The translations under genes were made by a program, and so were the position numbers. Below are positions 6,798 to 15,894 of a stretch of DNA of 26,153 nucleotides, in pieces. Within the stretch, counting starts at the first letter, position 1. Each line of letters opens with the position of its first letter. The notes under the pieces were generated by a model. That model was given only the letters and a program-made list of their open reading frames with translations. It did not search any database and was not told where the DNA came from. The DNA comes from an uncultured Bacteroidales bacterium (lineage in GTDB: Bacteria > Bacteroidota > Bacteroidia > Bacteroidales > Marinilabiliaceae), in NCBI GenBank assembly GCA_934699135.1, contig CAKUVM010000023.1:1-26153 (forward strand). Direction: 5' to 3'.

Positions 6798-8783
6798 ATG
6801 AACAGACAATACGACACAGAAGACCTCTTGGCAGATCTGCGATATTTGCGCCTCTTGGCCGAAAAGTTCCCCAATATCTCCGCCGCGGCCACGGAGATTG
6901 TCAATCTGCAAGCCATCCTTAGCCTCCCAAAAGGAACGGAACACTTCCTTAGCGACTTGCATGGCGAGAGCACGGCCTTCCGCCATGTGCTGAAAAACGC
7001 CTCCGGCGTCATACGGCGCAAGGTGGACGACATTTTTGGCATGACCATGAGGCGCGAGGACCGCGACACGCTCTGCTCACTCATATACTATCCGCGCGAG
7101 AAGCTCGACCAGGTGAAATGCCAGCCTGGCCTTGACTTGGAAGACTGGTACAAGACCGAGCTGTTTCACGTCGTGGCCGTGGCGCGGGTGGTGGCGGCCA
7201 AATACACCCACTCCAAGGTGCGCAAGGCCCTGCCGCCAGAGTTCGCCTATGTCATTGAGGAGCTGCTCTATGAGAGCCAGACCGAGGAGGACAAGCAGAG
7301 CTACTATGCCAGCCTCATAAGCTCCATTGTCAACATTGGCAGATCCGAAGAGTTCATCATCGCCATCAGTCGGCTCATCCATAGGCTGGTCATAGACACG
7401 CTCCACGTGGTGGGAGACGTGTATGACCGCGGCCCGGGGGCGTGCGACATCATGGAGGCCTTGTGCCAATATCACGACTTTGACATCCAGTGGGGCAATC
7501 ATGACATTTCATGGATGGGCGCGGCGGTGGGAAATCTCGCCCTCATTGCCAACGTGGTGCGCATCTCCATACGCTACGCCAACGTCGAGACGCTGGAGGA
7601 GGGGTACTCCATCAACCTGCTCCCCCTCGCCACCTTTGCCATTGACCACTATGGCATGGACCCGTGCGAGCGTTTTCAGGCTCAGGAGTTTGAAGACAAC
7701 AGCCGAATGAGCCGCTCCAAACAGCTTATGGCCAAGATGCACAAGGCCATATCCATAATCCAGTTCAAGCTGGAGGGGCAAATCATCATGCGGCATCCCG
7801 AATATGCCATGGACGACCGCCTGCTGCTCAACGCCATTGACTATGATAAGGGCATCATTTGCATCCGCGGTGTCTCTTACCCGCTGAAGGACAAGCTTTT
7901 CCCCACCATCGACCCGGCCAACCCCTACGCCCTTAGCCTTGAGGAGGAGCAACTTATGAGCCAGTTGCTCCACTCTTTCACTCACTCCGAGAAACTGCAA
8001 AAACACATCCGCTGCTTTTACAACCACGGCAGCCTCTATCTGGTGCGCAACAATTGCCTGCTATATCACGCCGCCATCCCCATCCGCCCAGACGGCTCTT
8101 TCAAGGCAGTCAGCGTGGGAGGGCTGGATTACGCCGGGCGGGCGCTTATGGACAGGATTGACAAGATGGCGCGGACTGCCTATTTCGGTGAGCCGGGGAC
8201 GCCCGAAAAGGCCGAGGCCGTCGACTATATGTGGTATCTGTGGTGCGGCCCCGACTCGCCACTCTACAACAAGGACAAGATGACGACCTTTGAGCGATAT
8301 TTCATCAACGTGGAGGATCTCAACCGCGAGGTGAAGGGGGCTTATTATGAGCTGGCAAACGGTACGGAGACGTGTGACAAGATAATGCGCGAGTTCGGTC
8401 TCGACCCCGACAAGTCCCGCATCATAAACGGCCACACGCCCGTCCGCACCACCGAGGGCGAAAGCCCGACACGCGCGGGCGGCAAAAGGCTGGTCATAGA
8501 TGGCGGATTTTCCAAGCCATATCACAAGACCACGGGCATTGCCGGCTACACGCTCATATATAACAGCCACGGTCTGCAACTGGTTCAGCACGAGGCTTTT
8601 GAGAGCAAAGAGAAAGCGGTGGAAGACGGCAGCGACATCCATAGCCGCGTGCAGCTTGAGGAGTTCAAATATCACCGGATGCTGGTGAGGGACACTGACC
8701 GCGGGCGCGAGCTGCTGGCGCAGGTTGATAACCTGGAGAAGCTGCTCCAGGCCTATCGTTGCGGCCTCATCAAGGAGAGCTAA
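6798..8783 (+). CDS. fbp: Fructose-1,6-bisphosphatase, class III
   Basis: This enzyme hydrolyses fructose 1,6-bisphosphate to fructose 6-phosphate, the committed step of gluconeogenesis. The 661-aa length is normal for class III (the Bacillus Fbp type), which is unrelated to the common class I and II enzymes. The calcineurin-type metallophosphatase motifs are present: D53 and H55 in FLSDLHGES, GDVYDRG at 206-212, GNHD at 233-236, and the late IINGHTPVRTTEG block with IDGGFSK. The ATG at 6798 is chosen because an in-frame TTG at 6765 lies upstream of the perfect -7 box at 6769-6776. It is a single gene, convergent with glyQS across one shared hairpin. Confidence 0.97.
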   Translation: MNRQYDTEDLLADLRYLRLLAEKFPNISAAATEIVNLQAILSLPKGTEHFLSDLHGESTAFRHVLKNASGVIRRKVDDIFGMTMRREDRDTLCSLIYYPREKLDQVKCQPGLDLEDWYKTELFHVVAVARVVAAKYTHSKVRKALPPEFAYVIEELLYESQTEEDKQSYYASLISSIVNIGRSEEFIIAISRLIHRLVIDTLHVVGDVYDRGPGACDIMEALCQYHDFDIQWGNHDISWMGAAVGNLALIANVVRISIRYANVETLEEGYSINLLPLATFAIDHYGMDPCERFQAQEFEDNSRMSRSKQLMAKMHKAISIIQFKLEGQIIMRHPEYAMDDRLLLNAIDYDKGIICIRGVSYPLKDKLFPTIDPANPYALSLEEEQLMSQLLHSFTHSEKLQKHIRCFYNHGSLYLVRNNCLLYHAAIPIRPDGSFKAVSVGGLDYAGRALMDRIDKMARTAYFGEPGTPEKAEAVDYMWYLWCGPDSPLYNKDKMTTFERYFINVEDLNREVKGAYYELANGTETCDKIMREFGLDPDKSRIINGHTPVRTTEGESPTRAGGKRLVIDGGFSKPYHKTTGIAGYTLIYNSHGLQLVQHEAFESKEKAVEDGSDIHSRVQLEEFKYHRMLVRDTDRGRELLAQVDNLEKLLQAYRCGLIKES

Positions 8784-8798
8784 AGCCTTAGGCAAGGC

Positions 8799-8838
8799 AA
8801 AAAAACAGCCCCCAAGGTCTCGGTGCCTTGGGGGCTGT
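8799..8838 (-). terminator. Shared terminator between convergent fbp and glyQS
   Basis: A perfect 13-bp stem, ACAGCCCCCAAGG (8805-8817) with 8826-8838, has an 8-nt loop. On the minus strand it is followed by a run of seven T (counting the last stem base), so it is a strong glyQS terminator. On the plus strand the tail CTCTGTCT is weaker but could also stop fbp transcripts. Confidence 0.9.
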
Positions 8839-8869
8839 CTCTGTCTAGAGTGGGGTCTGGAGCTTTGAC

Positions 8870-10435
8870 CTATATATTCTTCAGCTCATCCTGAACCTTT
8901 ATGAGCCTCTCGAAAAGCTCGTGGCCAGACACTTTCTTGAACACGATGTCATGCAGGTCGGCCACGTTCACGCGCTTCTGCTCCATTGTGTCGCGGTCGC
9001 GCAGCGTCACGGTGTTGTCTTCCAGAGTCTGGCCGTCCACCGTCACGCAATATGGGGTGCCGATGGCATCCTGGCGGCGGTAACGCTTTCCGATGGAGTC
9101 CTTCTCGTCATACTGTACGTTCATGGCCAACTTGAGCGAGTTGACAATCTCGTGAGCCTTCTCCGGCATGCCGTCTTTCTTCACGAGCGGCAGCACGGCC
9201 AACTTGACGGGGGCCAGCACCGGCGGCAGCTTCAGCACCACGCGGCTGTCCCCGCCCTCGAGCTTCTCCTCGGTGTAGGCGCCGGCCATGATGGAGAGGA
9301 ACATGCGGTCCACGCCAATTGAGGTCTCGATGACATATGGCACATAGCTCTCATTGGTCTCGGGGTCGAAATATTGAATCTTCTTGCCGGAGTATTTCTG
9401 GTGCTGGCTAAGGTCGAAGTTCGTACGGCTGTGGATGCCCTCGACCTCCTTGAAGCCAAACGGCATGCGGAACTCTATGTCGGTGGCGGCGTTGGCGTAG
9501 TGGGCCAGTTTCTCATGGTCGTGGAACTGGTAGTTCTGCTCGCCCATGCCTAGGGCCTCGTGCCAGTTGAGGCGATACTGTTTCCAATAGTTGAACCACT
9601 TCATCTCCTCGCCCGGACGGACGAAGAACTGCATCTCCATCTGCTCAAACTCCCTCATGCGGAAGATGAACTGGCGAGCCACAATCTCGTTGCGGAACGC
9701 CTTGCCGATCTGCGCGATGCCAAAAGGCACCTTCATGCGACCTGTCTTCTGCACGTTGAGGAAGTTGACGAAGATGCCCTGCGCGGTCTCGGGGCGGAGG
9801 TAGATCTTCATCGCGCCCTCCGACGTTGATCCCATCTCGGTGGTGAACATGAGGTTGAACTGGCGCACGTCAGTCCAGTTCTTGGTGCCGGAGATGGGGC
9901 AGACAATCTCCTCATCGAGGATTATTTGCTTCAGCTCCTCCAAGTTGTTGTCGTTCATGGCCTTCTTGTAACGCTCGTGCAGCGCGTCGCGCTTGGCCTG
10001 ATGCTCCTTCACGTGGGCCGAAGTCTCGCGGAATTTGGCCTCGTCAAACGAGTCGCCGAACCTCTTGCGGGCCTTGGCTATCTCTTTCTCAATCTTGTCA
10101 TCATATTTGGCAATCTGCTCCTCGATGAGGACGTCGGCGCGATAACGCTTCTTGGAGTCGCGGTTGTCAATGAGCGGGTCGTTGAACGCGTCCACGTGAC
10201 CCGACGCTTTCCAGATGGTAGGGTGCATGAAGATGCTGGAGTCTATGCCCACCACGTTGTCGTTGAGCTTGACCATGGCGTCCCACCAGTACTTCTTAAT
10301 ATTGTTTTTCATCTCGACGCCGTTCTGGCCGTAGTCATACACTGCGCCGAGGCCGTCGTAGATCTCGCTGCTCGGGAATACGAAGCCGTATTCTTTGCAG
10401 TGAGCCACCAGTTTCTTGAAAACGTCTTCTGCCAT
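8870..10435 (-). CDS. glyQS: Glycyl-tRNA synthetase, alpha2 (single-chain) type
   Basis: It charges tRNA-Gly with glycine. The 521-aa single chain is the homodimeric alpha2 form known from eukaryotes, archaea and part of the bacteria, not the glyQ/glyS tetramer. Class II motifs are visible: RPETAQG at 214-220, motif 2 at FRNE (247-250) followed by the REFEQMEMQFF block, and motif 3 at SIGVDR (372-377). The C-terminal ~130 residues (VVLKLPPVLAPVKLAVLPL onward) form the anticodon-binding domain. A charged helical insertion at about 95-175 (rich in E, K, R) separates motif 1 from the core, as in related enzymes. The ATG at 10435 is preceded by an A-rich leader without Shine-Dalgarno. No T-box-like leader is evident. 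Confidence 0.97.
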   Translation of the reverse strand: MAEDVFKKLVAHCKEYGFVFPSSEIYDGLGAVYDYGQNGVEMKNNIKKYWWDAMVKLNDNVVGIDSSIFMHPTIWKASGHVDAFNDPLIDNRDSKKRYRADVLIEEQIAKYDDKIEKEIAKARKRFGDSFDEAKFRETSAHVKEHQAKRDALHERYKKAMNDNNLEELKQIILDEEIVCPISGTKNWTDVRQFNLMFTTEMGSTSEGAMKIYLRPETAQGIFVNFLNVQKTGRMKVPFGIAQIGKAFRNEIVARQFIFRMREFEQMEMQFFVRPGEEMKWFNYWKQYRLNWHEALGMGEQNYQFHDHEKLAHYANAATDIEFRMPFGFKEVEGIHSRTNFDLSQHQKYSGKKIQYFDPETNESYVPYVIETSIGVDRMFLSIMAGAYTEEKLEGGDSRVVLKLPPVLAPVKLAVLPLVKKDGMPEKAHEIVNSLKLAMNVQYDEKDSIGKRYRRQDAIGTPYCVTVDGQTLEDNTVTLRDRDTMEQKRVNVADLHDIVFKKVSGHELFERLIKVQDELKNI

Positions 10436-10535
10436 TTTCTTTTTGTTTCTCTTGTTGTGTTGTTTATTTCGTGAGCCCTGGCGCGCGGGGCCGGCAGCGG
10501 GTGTGCGTCGGCCGCCTCCGAGGCTCTGTCGGTCG

Positions 10536-10543
10536 CGAATTTA
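10536..10543 (-). promoter_or_regulatory. Possible -7 box of glyQS
   Basis: The minus-strand octamer TAAATTCG lies about 100 nt before glyQS and is identical to the -7 box of ileS. No TTG is seen at the -33 spacing, and it directly follows a hairpin that ends the upstream operon, so this is tentative. Confidence 0.3.
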
Positions 10544-10544
10544 A

Positions 10545-10569
10545 GCAAATAACGCGGCGTTGGGCCGCG
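10545..10569 (-). terminator. Probable terminator of the polysaccharide-export operon
   Basis: On the minus strand CGCGGC (10569-10564), the loop CCAAC and GCCGCG (10558-10553) form a 6-bp GC-only hairpin followed by TTATTTGC. It starts a few bases after the wzz stop. The stem is short and the tail imperfect. Confidence 0.5.
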
Positions 10570-10572
10570 ACC

Positions 10573-11748
10573 CTATGCCTCGTCCGCCACTTTGTATTCA
10601 TCGTATATCTTTTTGAACTCTTTGGGCATGAAGACCTGCTTGTAGCCCAAGACGAGCAGCAGCCCGCCCACGCTCACCACAAAACCTACCATTATGCCGC
10701 CTATGAGGTGGAGCAGCAGCTTGGGGCTGCTCTTTTTCTCGGGCTGCACCACGGGCTCCACAATGGAGAAGACGGGAGTCTCGGCCAGCAGCTCCATGCG
10801 GCTCTTCTCCAGCTCTGTCTGCAGGGTCTGGAGAAGCGAGTAGTTCATATTGTACTTGTCTTCAAGCTGCTGCCGCTCCACGCTTGTGCGTTCCTCCACG
10901 TAGTCGCGGTGGCGGTCGCGGTAGGCGAAGAACTCTTGGCGCGACTCGGTGAACTCTTTCATCGTCTCGTCATAGCGCACTTGGAGGAAGTTGAGTGTCT
11001 TTTTCGCGCTAGATGTAGCGTATTCCGTTATGGTGGTCTGTATTTGCTGCATCACGGCCGTGGCCAGCTCCGCGCTCTGCTCCGGGGTCTCGCCCTCGGC
11101 GCTTATTCTCACCAGGCTCGTCTCTTCGTCTGGGCTGACTTCTATCCTGTCTCGCAGCCACTCGGCGCATTCCTTTCTCACCTTGTCCAGCACAATGGGC
11201 TTGGGCACCCGCGAGAAGTCGTCATTTTGCGGCTCCACAAATTCGGCTTCGGGCTTCTCTCCCCTTATGGCTGTCATTATCACGCCAGGCAGGCCTATGG
11301 TGTATTTCTTTAAGGCTCTCCCGATGGTCATCAGCGTGTCCGCCTTCATGTGTTCATAGAGTGTCATGACGGTGTCTGTGGGCGTGGCCCATGTCAGCGG
11401 CACTCGTTCCATTATCTCCAGCAGGGCGGGGGTGCTGGTGACCACCTCGGTGTAGAGGTCGGGCGTGATGGTGGCCGCGCCAGTCGCGCCCATGGAGCCA
11501 AGGTTGACGCCCGCCATTGACGCCAGCCCCTTGAGGCCGCCGAGGTCGGAGCCTGAGCTTTCCATCACAGGCAATATGGCCGCCTTGGACGTGAAGACCT
11601 TGGGGCGGCACGCATATATGACGATGGCCGCCACCACGCACCCGCCAATTATGTAGGCTATGGTCCGGGCCTTGCCCCACAGGTAGGCTATGAGCCACAC
11701 TATGTCAAACTCTTCCTGCTGGCCCGTGGCGTTGTTGCTGTCGCTCAT
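10573..11748 (-). CDS. Wzz-like chain-length determinant (polysaccharide co-polymerase)
   Basis: This 391-aa inner-membrane protein has the polysaccharide co-polymerase layout: TM1 at about 27-48, a large periplasmic part rich in coiled-coil residues (about 220-335), and TM2 at about 344-370 followed by a short basic cytoplasmic tail. A proline-containing block before TM2 (IVEPVVQPEKKSSP) is typical of the Wzz family. Members set the chain length of O-antigen or capsule and work with an outer-membrane export protein. No Walker motifs follow TM2, so it lacks the BY-kinase domain found in fused forms, and no separate kinase is encoded nearby. It begins 5 nt after the SLBB export gene, so the two are surely cotranscribed. 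Its exact polymer is unknown. Confidence 0.9.
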   Translation of the reverse strand: MSDSNNATGQQEEFDIVWLIAYLWGKARTIAYIIGGCVVAAIVIYACRPKVFTSKAAILPVMESSGSDLGGLKGLASMAGVNLGSMGATGAATITPDLYTEVVTSTPALLEIMERVPLTWATPTDTVMTLYEHMKADTLMTIGRALKKYTIGLPGVIMTAIRGEKPEAEFVEPQNDDFSRVPKPIVLDKVRKECAEWLRDRIEVSPDEETSLVRISAEGETPEQSAELATAVMQQIQTTITEYATSSAKKTLNFLQVRYDETMKEFTESRQEFFAYRDRHRDYVEERTSVERQQLEDKYNMNYSLLQTLQTELEKSRMELLAETPVFSIVEPVVQPEKKSSPKLLLHLIGGIMVGFVVSVGGLLLVLGYKQVFMPKEFKKIYDEYKVADEA

Positions 11749-11753
11749 GTCTT

Positions 11754-14192
11754 CTATCTTGTTAAGCTTACTATGACTGCTATCATGGATATTACGCTCG
11801 AGCTCATCGACACTATGGCGGGGGCCCCGAACTTGGGAGCGGGCTTCTTTGGCACCACGACCTCGCTGCCGGGCCTTACATTGGGGTAGCGGCGGAAGAA
11901 GAGGAAGTGGCGCACTGTCTCGCTCTCCCCGTTTGCGTGAACCACATAGGTGAGCTTCTTATATGCCTGTGGCCCGAAGCCGCCTGCGGCTTTCACGTAG
12001 TCTTTGGCGTTCCAGCTCTTTTGCCACACCATGCTCGTGGGGCTTTGCACAATGCCCGCCACGCGCACAGTCTGGCTGCCGTCCGGCACCACAATCTGAT
12101 CCTCGTCGCAGAGGTATATGTCGGCCTCGGAGCCAGGGTTGTCCAGTGCCTTGGCCAGGTTGATGCTCACAAAGTCATAGCTTTGGGCCAGCTTGTCATC
12201 TTTGAGGTAGAAGATGGTGTCGTTGCGGCTCTTGCTCTGCATGAGCTTGATTGCGCGCTCCGTGGGGGTGAGCTTGATGCGCCTGTATATGCGCGCAGCG
12301 CCAATGTCGGCCCGTGTGGTGAACCCGCCCGCGCGCTTCATCATGTCGCTGAGCCTAATTCTGTTGCTCGTTAGGCCATAGTTGCCCGGGTTGATAAACG
12401 CGCCGCTCAACACGACGCTGCCGCCCACGTTGGCAGATGTCTGGGTGCGGACAAACACTTGGTCGAATGGCTGGAGGATGAACGAGTTGCCGTCTATGTC
12501 CAGCGCCAGGTCGCGGGTGATGGTTATGGTGTTCACCTGGCGGCTCACGTTGGGGTTGGTATACACCTCGGCGTCGTCCAGTCGTCTCACAATCTCAACG
12601 TTGTTGGTCGAGGCGTCCTCGGTAAGGCCTTTGGCCAGCACCAGCAGGTCTCCTAGCGTCAGGTTCTCGCGATACTCATACTCGCCGGGCTCTTGCACCT
12701 CGCCGCTCACTGTCACGGTGCGGTTCTCCCGCATGTCGTCTATCGACGCTATGGTCACCACGTCGCCATTCTTCAAGTCAATGTCCGTCACGCCATTCTT
12801 GACGTCTAGCACGTTGAAGTTGAGAGCCTCGAGCGTGTAGTCATCTTTATATCGCGTAATGACGCCGCGCGTCAGGAAGGCGTTCTCTTTCAGGCCGCCG
12901 GCTTTGGCAATGAGGCTGCTCAGCGTCATTCCCGCCTCCCATTGGTAGTAGCCGGGCGAGAACACGGCGCCGTCCACTGTCACGGCGTTGTCCATTCTGT
13001 CGGTCTCCACGGCGGTCACGGCAATGGAGTCGCCATTGGCCATTATGACGGCGCCGGGGTCTTTCACGTCAATATATTCCGTTGAGCGTCTCCCGATGCG
13101 GAATATGCCCACGTGGTCGGTCTGCGCCCGCGGGGTGAAACCGCCGGCGTAGCGGATCATGTCGGCCGCGGTCTCGCCGTCTTTGGCCTCAAAATAGCCG
13201 ACGCGCTTAAACTCGCCGCCCGTCTTGACCCTCTTTATGTAGGTCGGGATCATGACGATGTCGCCATCGGCCAGGCTCACGTTGACGTCATTCTTGCCGT
13301 TGACGAGAAAGTCGTAGACGTCTAGGTGCGCCACGATGCGACCGCCGCGGATGAGCTGTATGTCTCGGTAAGAGCCTTTGGAGCTGGGGCCGCCGCTGAG
13401 ATACAGCACGTTGAAGAGCGATGACGAGGCAGACACGGTGTAGGTGCCGGGTATGAACGCCTCTCCTATGACGCTCACCCTCACTGGCTTGACCTGTGCC
13501 AGGCGGATGGAGGCGTTGGTGCGCCCGCCCATGTCGCTATATATGGAGCGCAGCCGCCCCATGATGGCGGCCTTGGCATCGGCCATGGTCAGGCCTCCCA
13601 CTTTGACAGGGCCTACCATGGGGATGCTCAGGCTTCCGTCTTTGCCCACCGTGAGGCTGTAAGACTGCTCCGCCGCGCCGTATATGTCAATGTCTATGGC
13701 GTCGCCAATGCCCACCACGTAGGCGTCCCCGACTGCCATGTTGGTCGAGGGCTCGAAAGTCAGGCCCGAGCGGTTGAATATGTCGAAGCCGAATAGGAGG
13801 GAGTCCTCGTGCGTGAAGTTTATTTTCCGCGCCTCGGCCTGCGCCAAGTCGGTGTCTTGCTCTTGCGGGTCGTCTGTGAGGCCCAAGTCGCCGTCTGCCG
13901 TGGTGCTGTTCTTAGTGTTTTTTGTGCTGTTCTTCAGATACTTTGACAGTCGCACCTTGAGCTGAGACAACTGCTTGCTCGTGGCTCCCTTTTGCGCCGC
14001 GGCGTCGAGGGCCTCGTCTAGCGTCACGCCGGCCTTTTGCAGTTTGGTGGCCTGCGCCCTTATCTGCGCTTCGGGGATTTGGCTCACGTCCACAGTCTTG
14101 TAGTCAATGTTGTTCTGTGCGGCCATGTCTGTCGCCATCCCTAGGGTCAGCAGGGCGGCGAGGGCCACAAACAGTCTTTTAGCCTTTATCAT
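11754..14192 (-). CDS. SLBB-domain polysaccharide export outer-membrane protein (Wza-like)
   Basis: This 812-aa exported protein probably forms the outer-membrane or periplasmic conduit for a surface polysaccharide. Residues 1-25 form a signal peptide (MIKAKRLFVALAALLTLG...AAQ) without a lipobox cysteine. Residues about 145-235 are the Poly_export domain (YVVGIGDAIDIDIYG, then GKDGSLSIPMVGPVKVGGLT). Repeated SLBB-like beta-grasp units follow, each with a phrase such as VSVIGEAFIPGTY, VTVDGAVFSPGYY, VTVSGEVQEPGEY, VVLSGAFINPGNY and VRVAGIVQSPTSM. The last ~22 residues are hydrophobic (IVSMSSSVISMIAVIVSL), so the C-terminus may sit in a membrane. It is about twice the length of E. coli Wza, which is usual for this phylum. 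It lies between glf and the Wzz gene in the same operon. Confidence 0.93.
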   Translation of the reverse strand: MIKAKRLFVALAALLTLGMATDMAAQNNIDYKTVDVSQIPEAQIRAQATKLQKAGVTLDEALDAAAQKGATSKQLSQLKVRLSKYLKNSTKNTKNSTTADGDLGLTDDPQEQDTDLAQAEARKINFTHEDSLLFGFDIFNRSGLTFEPSTNMAVGDAYVVGIGDAIDIDIYGAAEQSYSLTVGKDGSLSIPMVGPVKVGGLTMADAKAAIMGRLRSIYSDMGGRTNASIRLAQVKPVRVSVIGEAFIPGTYTVSASSSLFNVLYLSGGPSSKGSYRDIQLIRGGRIVAHLDVYDFLVNGKNDVNVSLADGDIVMIPTYIKRVKTGGEFKRVGYFEAKDGETAADMIRYAGGFTPRAQTDHVGIFRIGRRSTEYIDVKDPGAVIMANGDSIAVTAVETDRMDNAVTVDGAVFSPGYYQWEAGMTLSSLIAKAGGLKENAFLTRGVITRYKDDYTLEALNFNVLDVKNGVTDIDLKNGDVVTIASIDDMRENRTVTVSGEVQEPGEYEYRENLTLGDLLVLAKGLTEDASTNNVEIVRRLDDAEVYTNPNVSRQVNTITITRDLALDIDGNSFILQPFDQVFVRTQTSANVGGSVVLSGAFINPGNYGLTSNRIRLSDMMKRAGGFTTRADIGAARIYRRIKLTPTERAIKLMQSKSRNDTIFYLKDDKLAQSYDFVSINLAKALDNPGSEADIYLCDEDQIVVPDGSQTVRVAGIVQSPTSMVWQKSWNAKDYVKAAGGFGPQAYKKLTYVVHANGESETVRHFLFFRRYPNVRPGSEVVVPKKPAPKFGAPAIVSMSSSVISMIAVIVSLTR

Positions 14193-14249
14193 TGTCTCTG
14201 TCCGTTGGTCTTCGTTTATGGGTGGTGTGTGGCATTGGCGTGAGTGGTG

Positions 14250-15377
14250 TCATTTGCCGGCGTGCAACTCTTTGGCGGCTGCGGCGAGCGCGCTGGCCAC
14301 CACTTTGTCCATGTCGTAATATTTGTATTCAGCCAGTCGGCCGCCAAATATCACTCCGCTCTCGTGTTGCGCCAGTTCGGCATACTTGGCGGCTATGGCT
14401 CCGTTTGCCGCGTCGTTTACGGGGTAGTAGGGCTCCATGCCTGGCTGCCATTCTGTTGAGTACTCTCGCGAGATGACTGTCTTGGGCTGGTGGCCGAACT
14501 CAAAATGCTTGTGCTCAATGATTCGGGTGTATGGCACGTCTGCGCTCGTGTAATTTATCACGGCGTTGCCTTGGAAGTTATCCATGGCCAGCGTCTCGGT
14601 CTCGAACCTCACGGTGCGATATTGCAGGTGGCCGAAGCGGAAACCGTAATATTCATCCACCGCGCCGGTGAAGACCACCTTGCGCGTCAGCTTGTCCAGC
14701 TCCGCGCGGTCTTTGGCGTAGTCAACGCCCGTGCGCACCTCGGTGTCTTCGAGAAGCTTGTCCGTCAAAACGTTATACCCGCCAATTGGGATGCCCTGAT
14801 ATGTGTCGTTGAAATAGTTGTTGTCAAAAGTCAGCCTCACCGGCAGGCGGCGGATGATGAAAGCAGGCAGCTCGGCGCACTTGCGGCCCCACTGCTTTTG
14901 GGTGTAGCCTTTTATTAGTTTCTCATATATGTCTCGCCCCACGAGCATAAGCGCCTGCTCTTCCAGATTTCTGGGCTCCGTGACTCCGTCTCGCCTCATG
15001 GCCTCCGCGGCCTCTGCTTTCTGCTCGGCAATCTTGGCCTCGGCCTGGGCGGGGGTCGTCACGCCCCACATCTGGTAAAACGTGTTCATGTTGAATGGCA
15101 GGTTGTAGAGCTTGCCATTGTAGTTGGCCACGGGCTGATTGGTGTAGCGGTTCATCTCGGCCAGTGCGCCCACGTAGTCCCACACCTCGCGGTTGGACGT
15201 GTGGAAGATGTGCGCGCCGTAGCGGTGGACGTTGATGCCCTCCACCTTGTCGCAGTGGATGTTTCCGCCCGTGTGGTCGCGACGGTCAATGACCAGGCAT
15301 CTCTTTCCCGCTTTTTTTGCCTCGTGAGCGAAGACGCAGCCAAACAGGCCCGCGCCCACAATCAGATAGTCGTACAT
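14250..15377 (-). CDS. glf: UDP-galactopyranose mutase
   Basis: Glf is a cytoplasmic flavoenzyme that interconverts UDP-galactopyranose and UDP-galactofuranose, the donor for galactofuranose in surface glycans. The 375-aa length matches the family. The FAD-binding GAGLFG lies at 8-13, followed by VIDRRDHTGGN. Further family blocks are YGAHIFHT, the KGYTQKQWG segment bearing the substrate-contacting tryptophan, RLPVRLTFDNNYFND, and the C-terminal GGRLAEYKYYDMD. The start overlaps the end of the YqaA-like gene by 16 nt. The stop is followed by 57 nt without recognisable signals before the SLBB gene. Its position next to export genes suggests the exported polymer contains galactofuranose, but no galactofuranosyltransferase is in the window. 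Confidence 0.96.
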   Translation of the reverse strand: MYDYLIVGAGLFGCVFAHEAKKAGKRCLVIDRRDHTGGNIHCDKVEGINVHRYGAHIFHTSNREVWDYVGALAEMNRYTNQPVANYNGKLYNLPFNMNTFYQMWGVTTPAQAEAKIAEQKAEAAEAMRRDGVTEPRNLEEQALMLVGRDIYEKLIKGYTQKQWGRKCAELPAFIIRRLPVRLTFDNNYFNDTYQGIPIGGYNVLTDKLLEDTEVRTGVDYAKDRAELDKLTRKVVFTGAVDEYYGFRFGHLQYRTVRFETETLAMDNFQGNAVINYTSADVPYTRIIEHKHFEFGHQPKTVISREYSTEWQPGMEPYYPVNDAANGAIAAKYAELAQHESGVIFGGRLAEYKYYDMDKVVASALAAAAKELHAGK

Positions 15378-15871
15378 TCTTGATTCTCAGTTTTAGTTAG
15401 CTTACTTTTGTTATTTACTATGTCTTTGGCTTTGACGGCTACGCCCACTATTATGGCGTAGCGCGCCACTTTGCCAATCAGCATTGTCAGGCACGTGGCC
15501 GCCACAGGGGCTTTTGCCGCGCCAAGCCCCAAGGCCAGCGGGTCGCCGACCCACGGGGCCCACACCAGCAGTCCGCACAGACTGCCATAGGTGTCAATCC
15601 ACTCCTGCACGCCCGCCAGGCTCGACTCGTCTAGCCCCAGCAAACCCATCAGCCACGCTGAGCCTATCCACCCCGTGGCGTAGGTGACGACGCTGCCGAG
15701 CCAGTTGCCCACCGAGGCCACGGCCACCAGTGGCGCGGCGCGGTAGACGCCGCACACGGCCAAGGCCCCCAGGCCCACCTCGCTCACGCCGGGCAGGAGA
15801 GTTGCGGAGAGGAAGCAGATGACGAAGACTCCCGCCAACCCCCAGCTGTCCAATAGCTTACGCGCGTTCAA
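15362..15871 (-). CDS. yqaA: YqaA-like small inner-membrane protein (DedA/VTT-related)
   Basis: This roughly 169-aa protein is very hydrophobic, with several predicted membrane segments. The block FLSATLLPGVSEVGLGAL matches the start of the YqaA family, and GNWLGSVVTYATG and WAPWVGDPLALGLGAA match its later conserved blocks. The related DedA/VTT superfamily includes lipid-carrier flippases; the exact role of YqaA is not known. There is no ATG at the start. A TTG at 15871, preceded at 8 nt by AAGGAGG, is preferred. A TTG at 15898 overlapping the upstream stop as TTGA gives 178 aa and remains possible. Its place before glf and export genes would fit a membrane step in glycan assembly, but that is inference. 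Confidence 0.85.
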   Translation of the reverse strand: MNARKLLDSWGLAGVFVICFLSATLLPGVSEVGLGALAVCGVYRAAPLVAVASVGNWLGSVVTYATGWIGSAWLMGLLGLDESSLAGVQEWIDTYGSLCGLLVWAPWVGDPLALGLGAAKAPVAATCLTMLIGKVARYAIIVGVAVKAKDIVNNKSKLTKTENQECTTI

Positions 15872-15879
15872 TGATCCGG

Positions 15880-15886
15880 CCTCCTT
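15880..15886 (-). promoter_or_regulatory. Shine-Dalgarno sequence of the YqaA-like gene
   Basis: AAGGAGG on the minus strand lies 8 nt before a TTG codon at 15871. Strong Shine-Dalgarno sequences are rare in this window, and it lies between the S41 protease stop and that TTG, so it favours 15871 over 15898. Confidence 0.6.
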
Positions 15887-15894
15887 TTTGTGAC

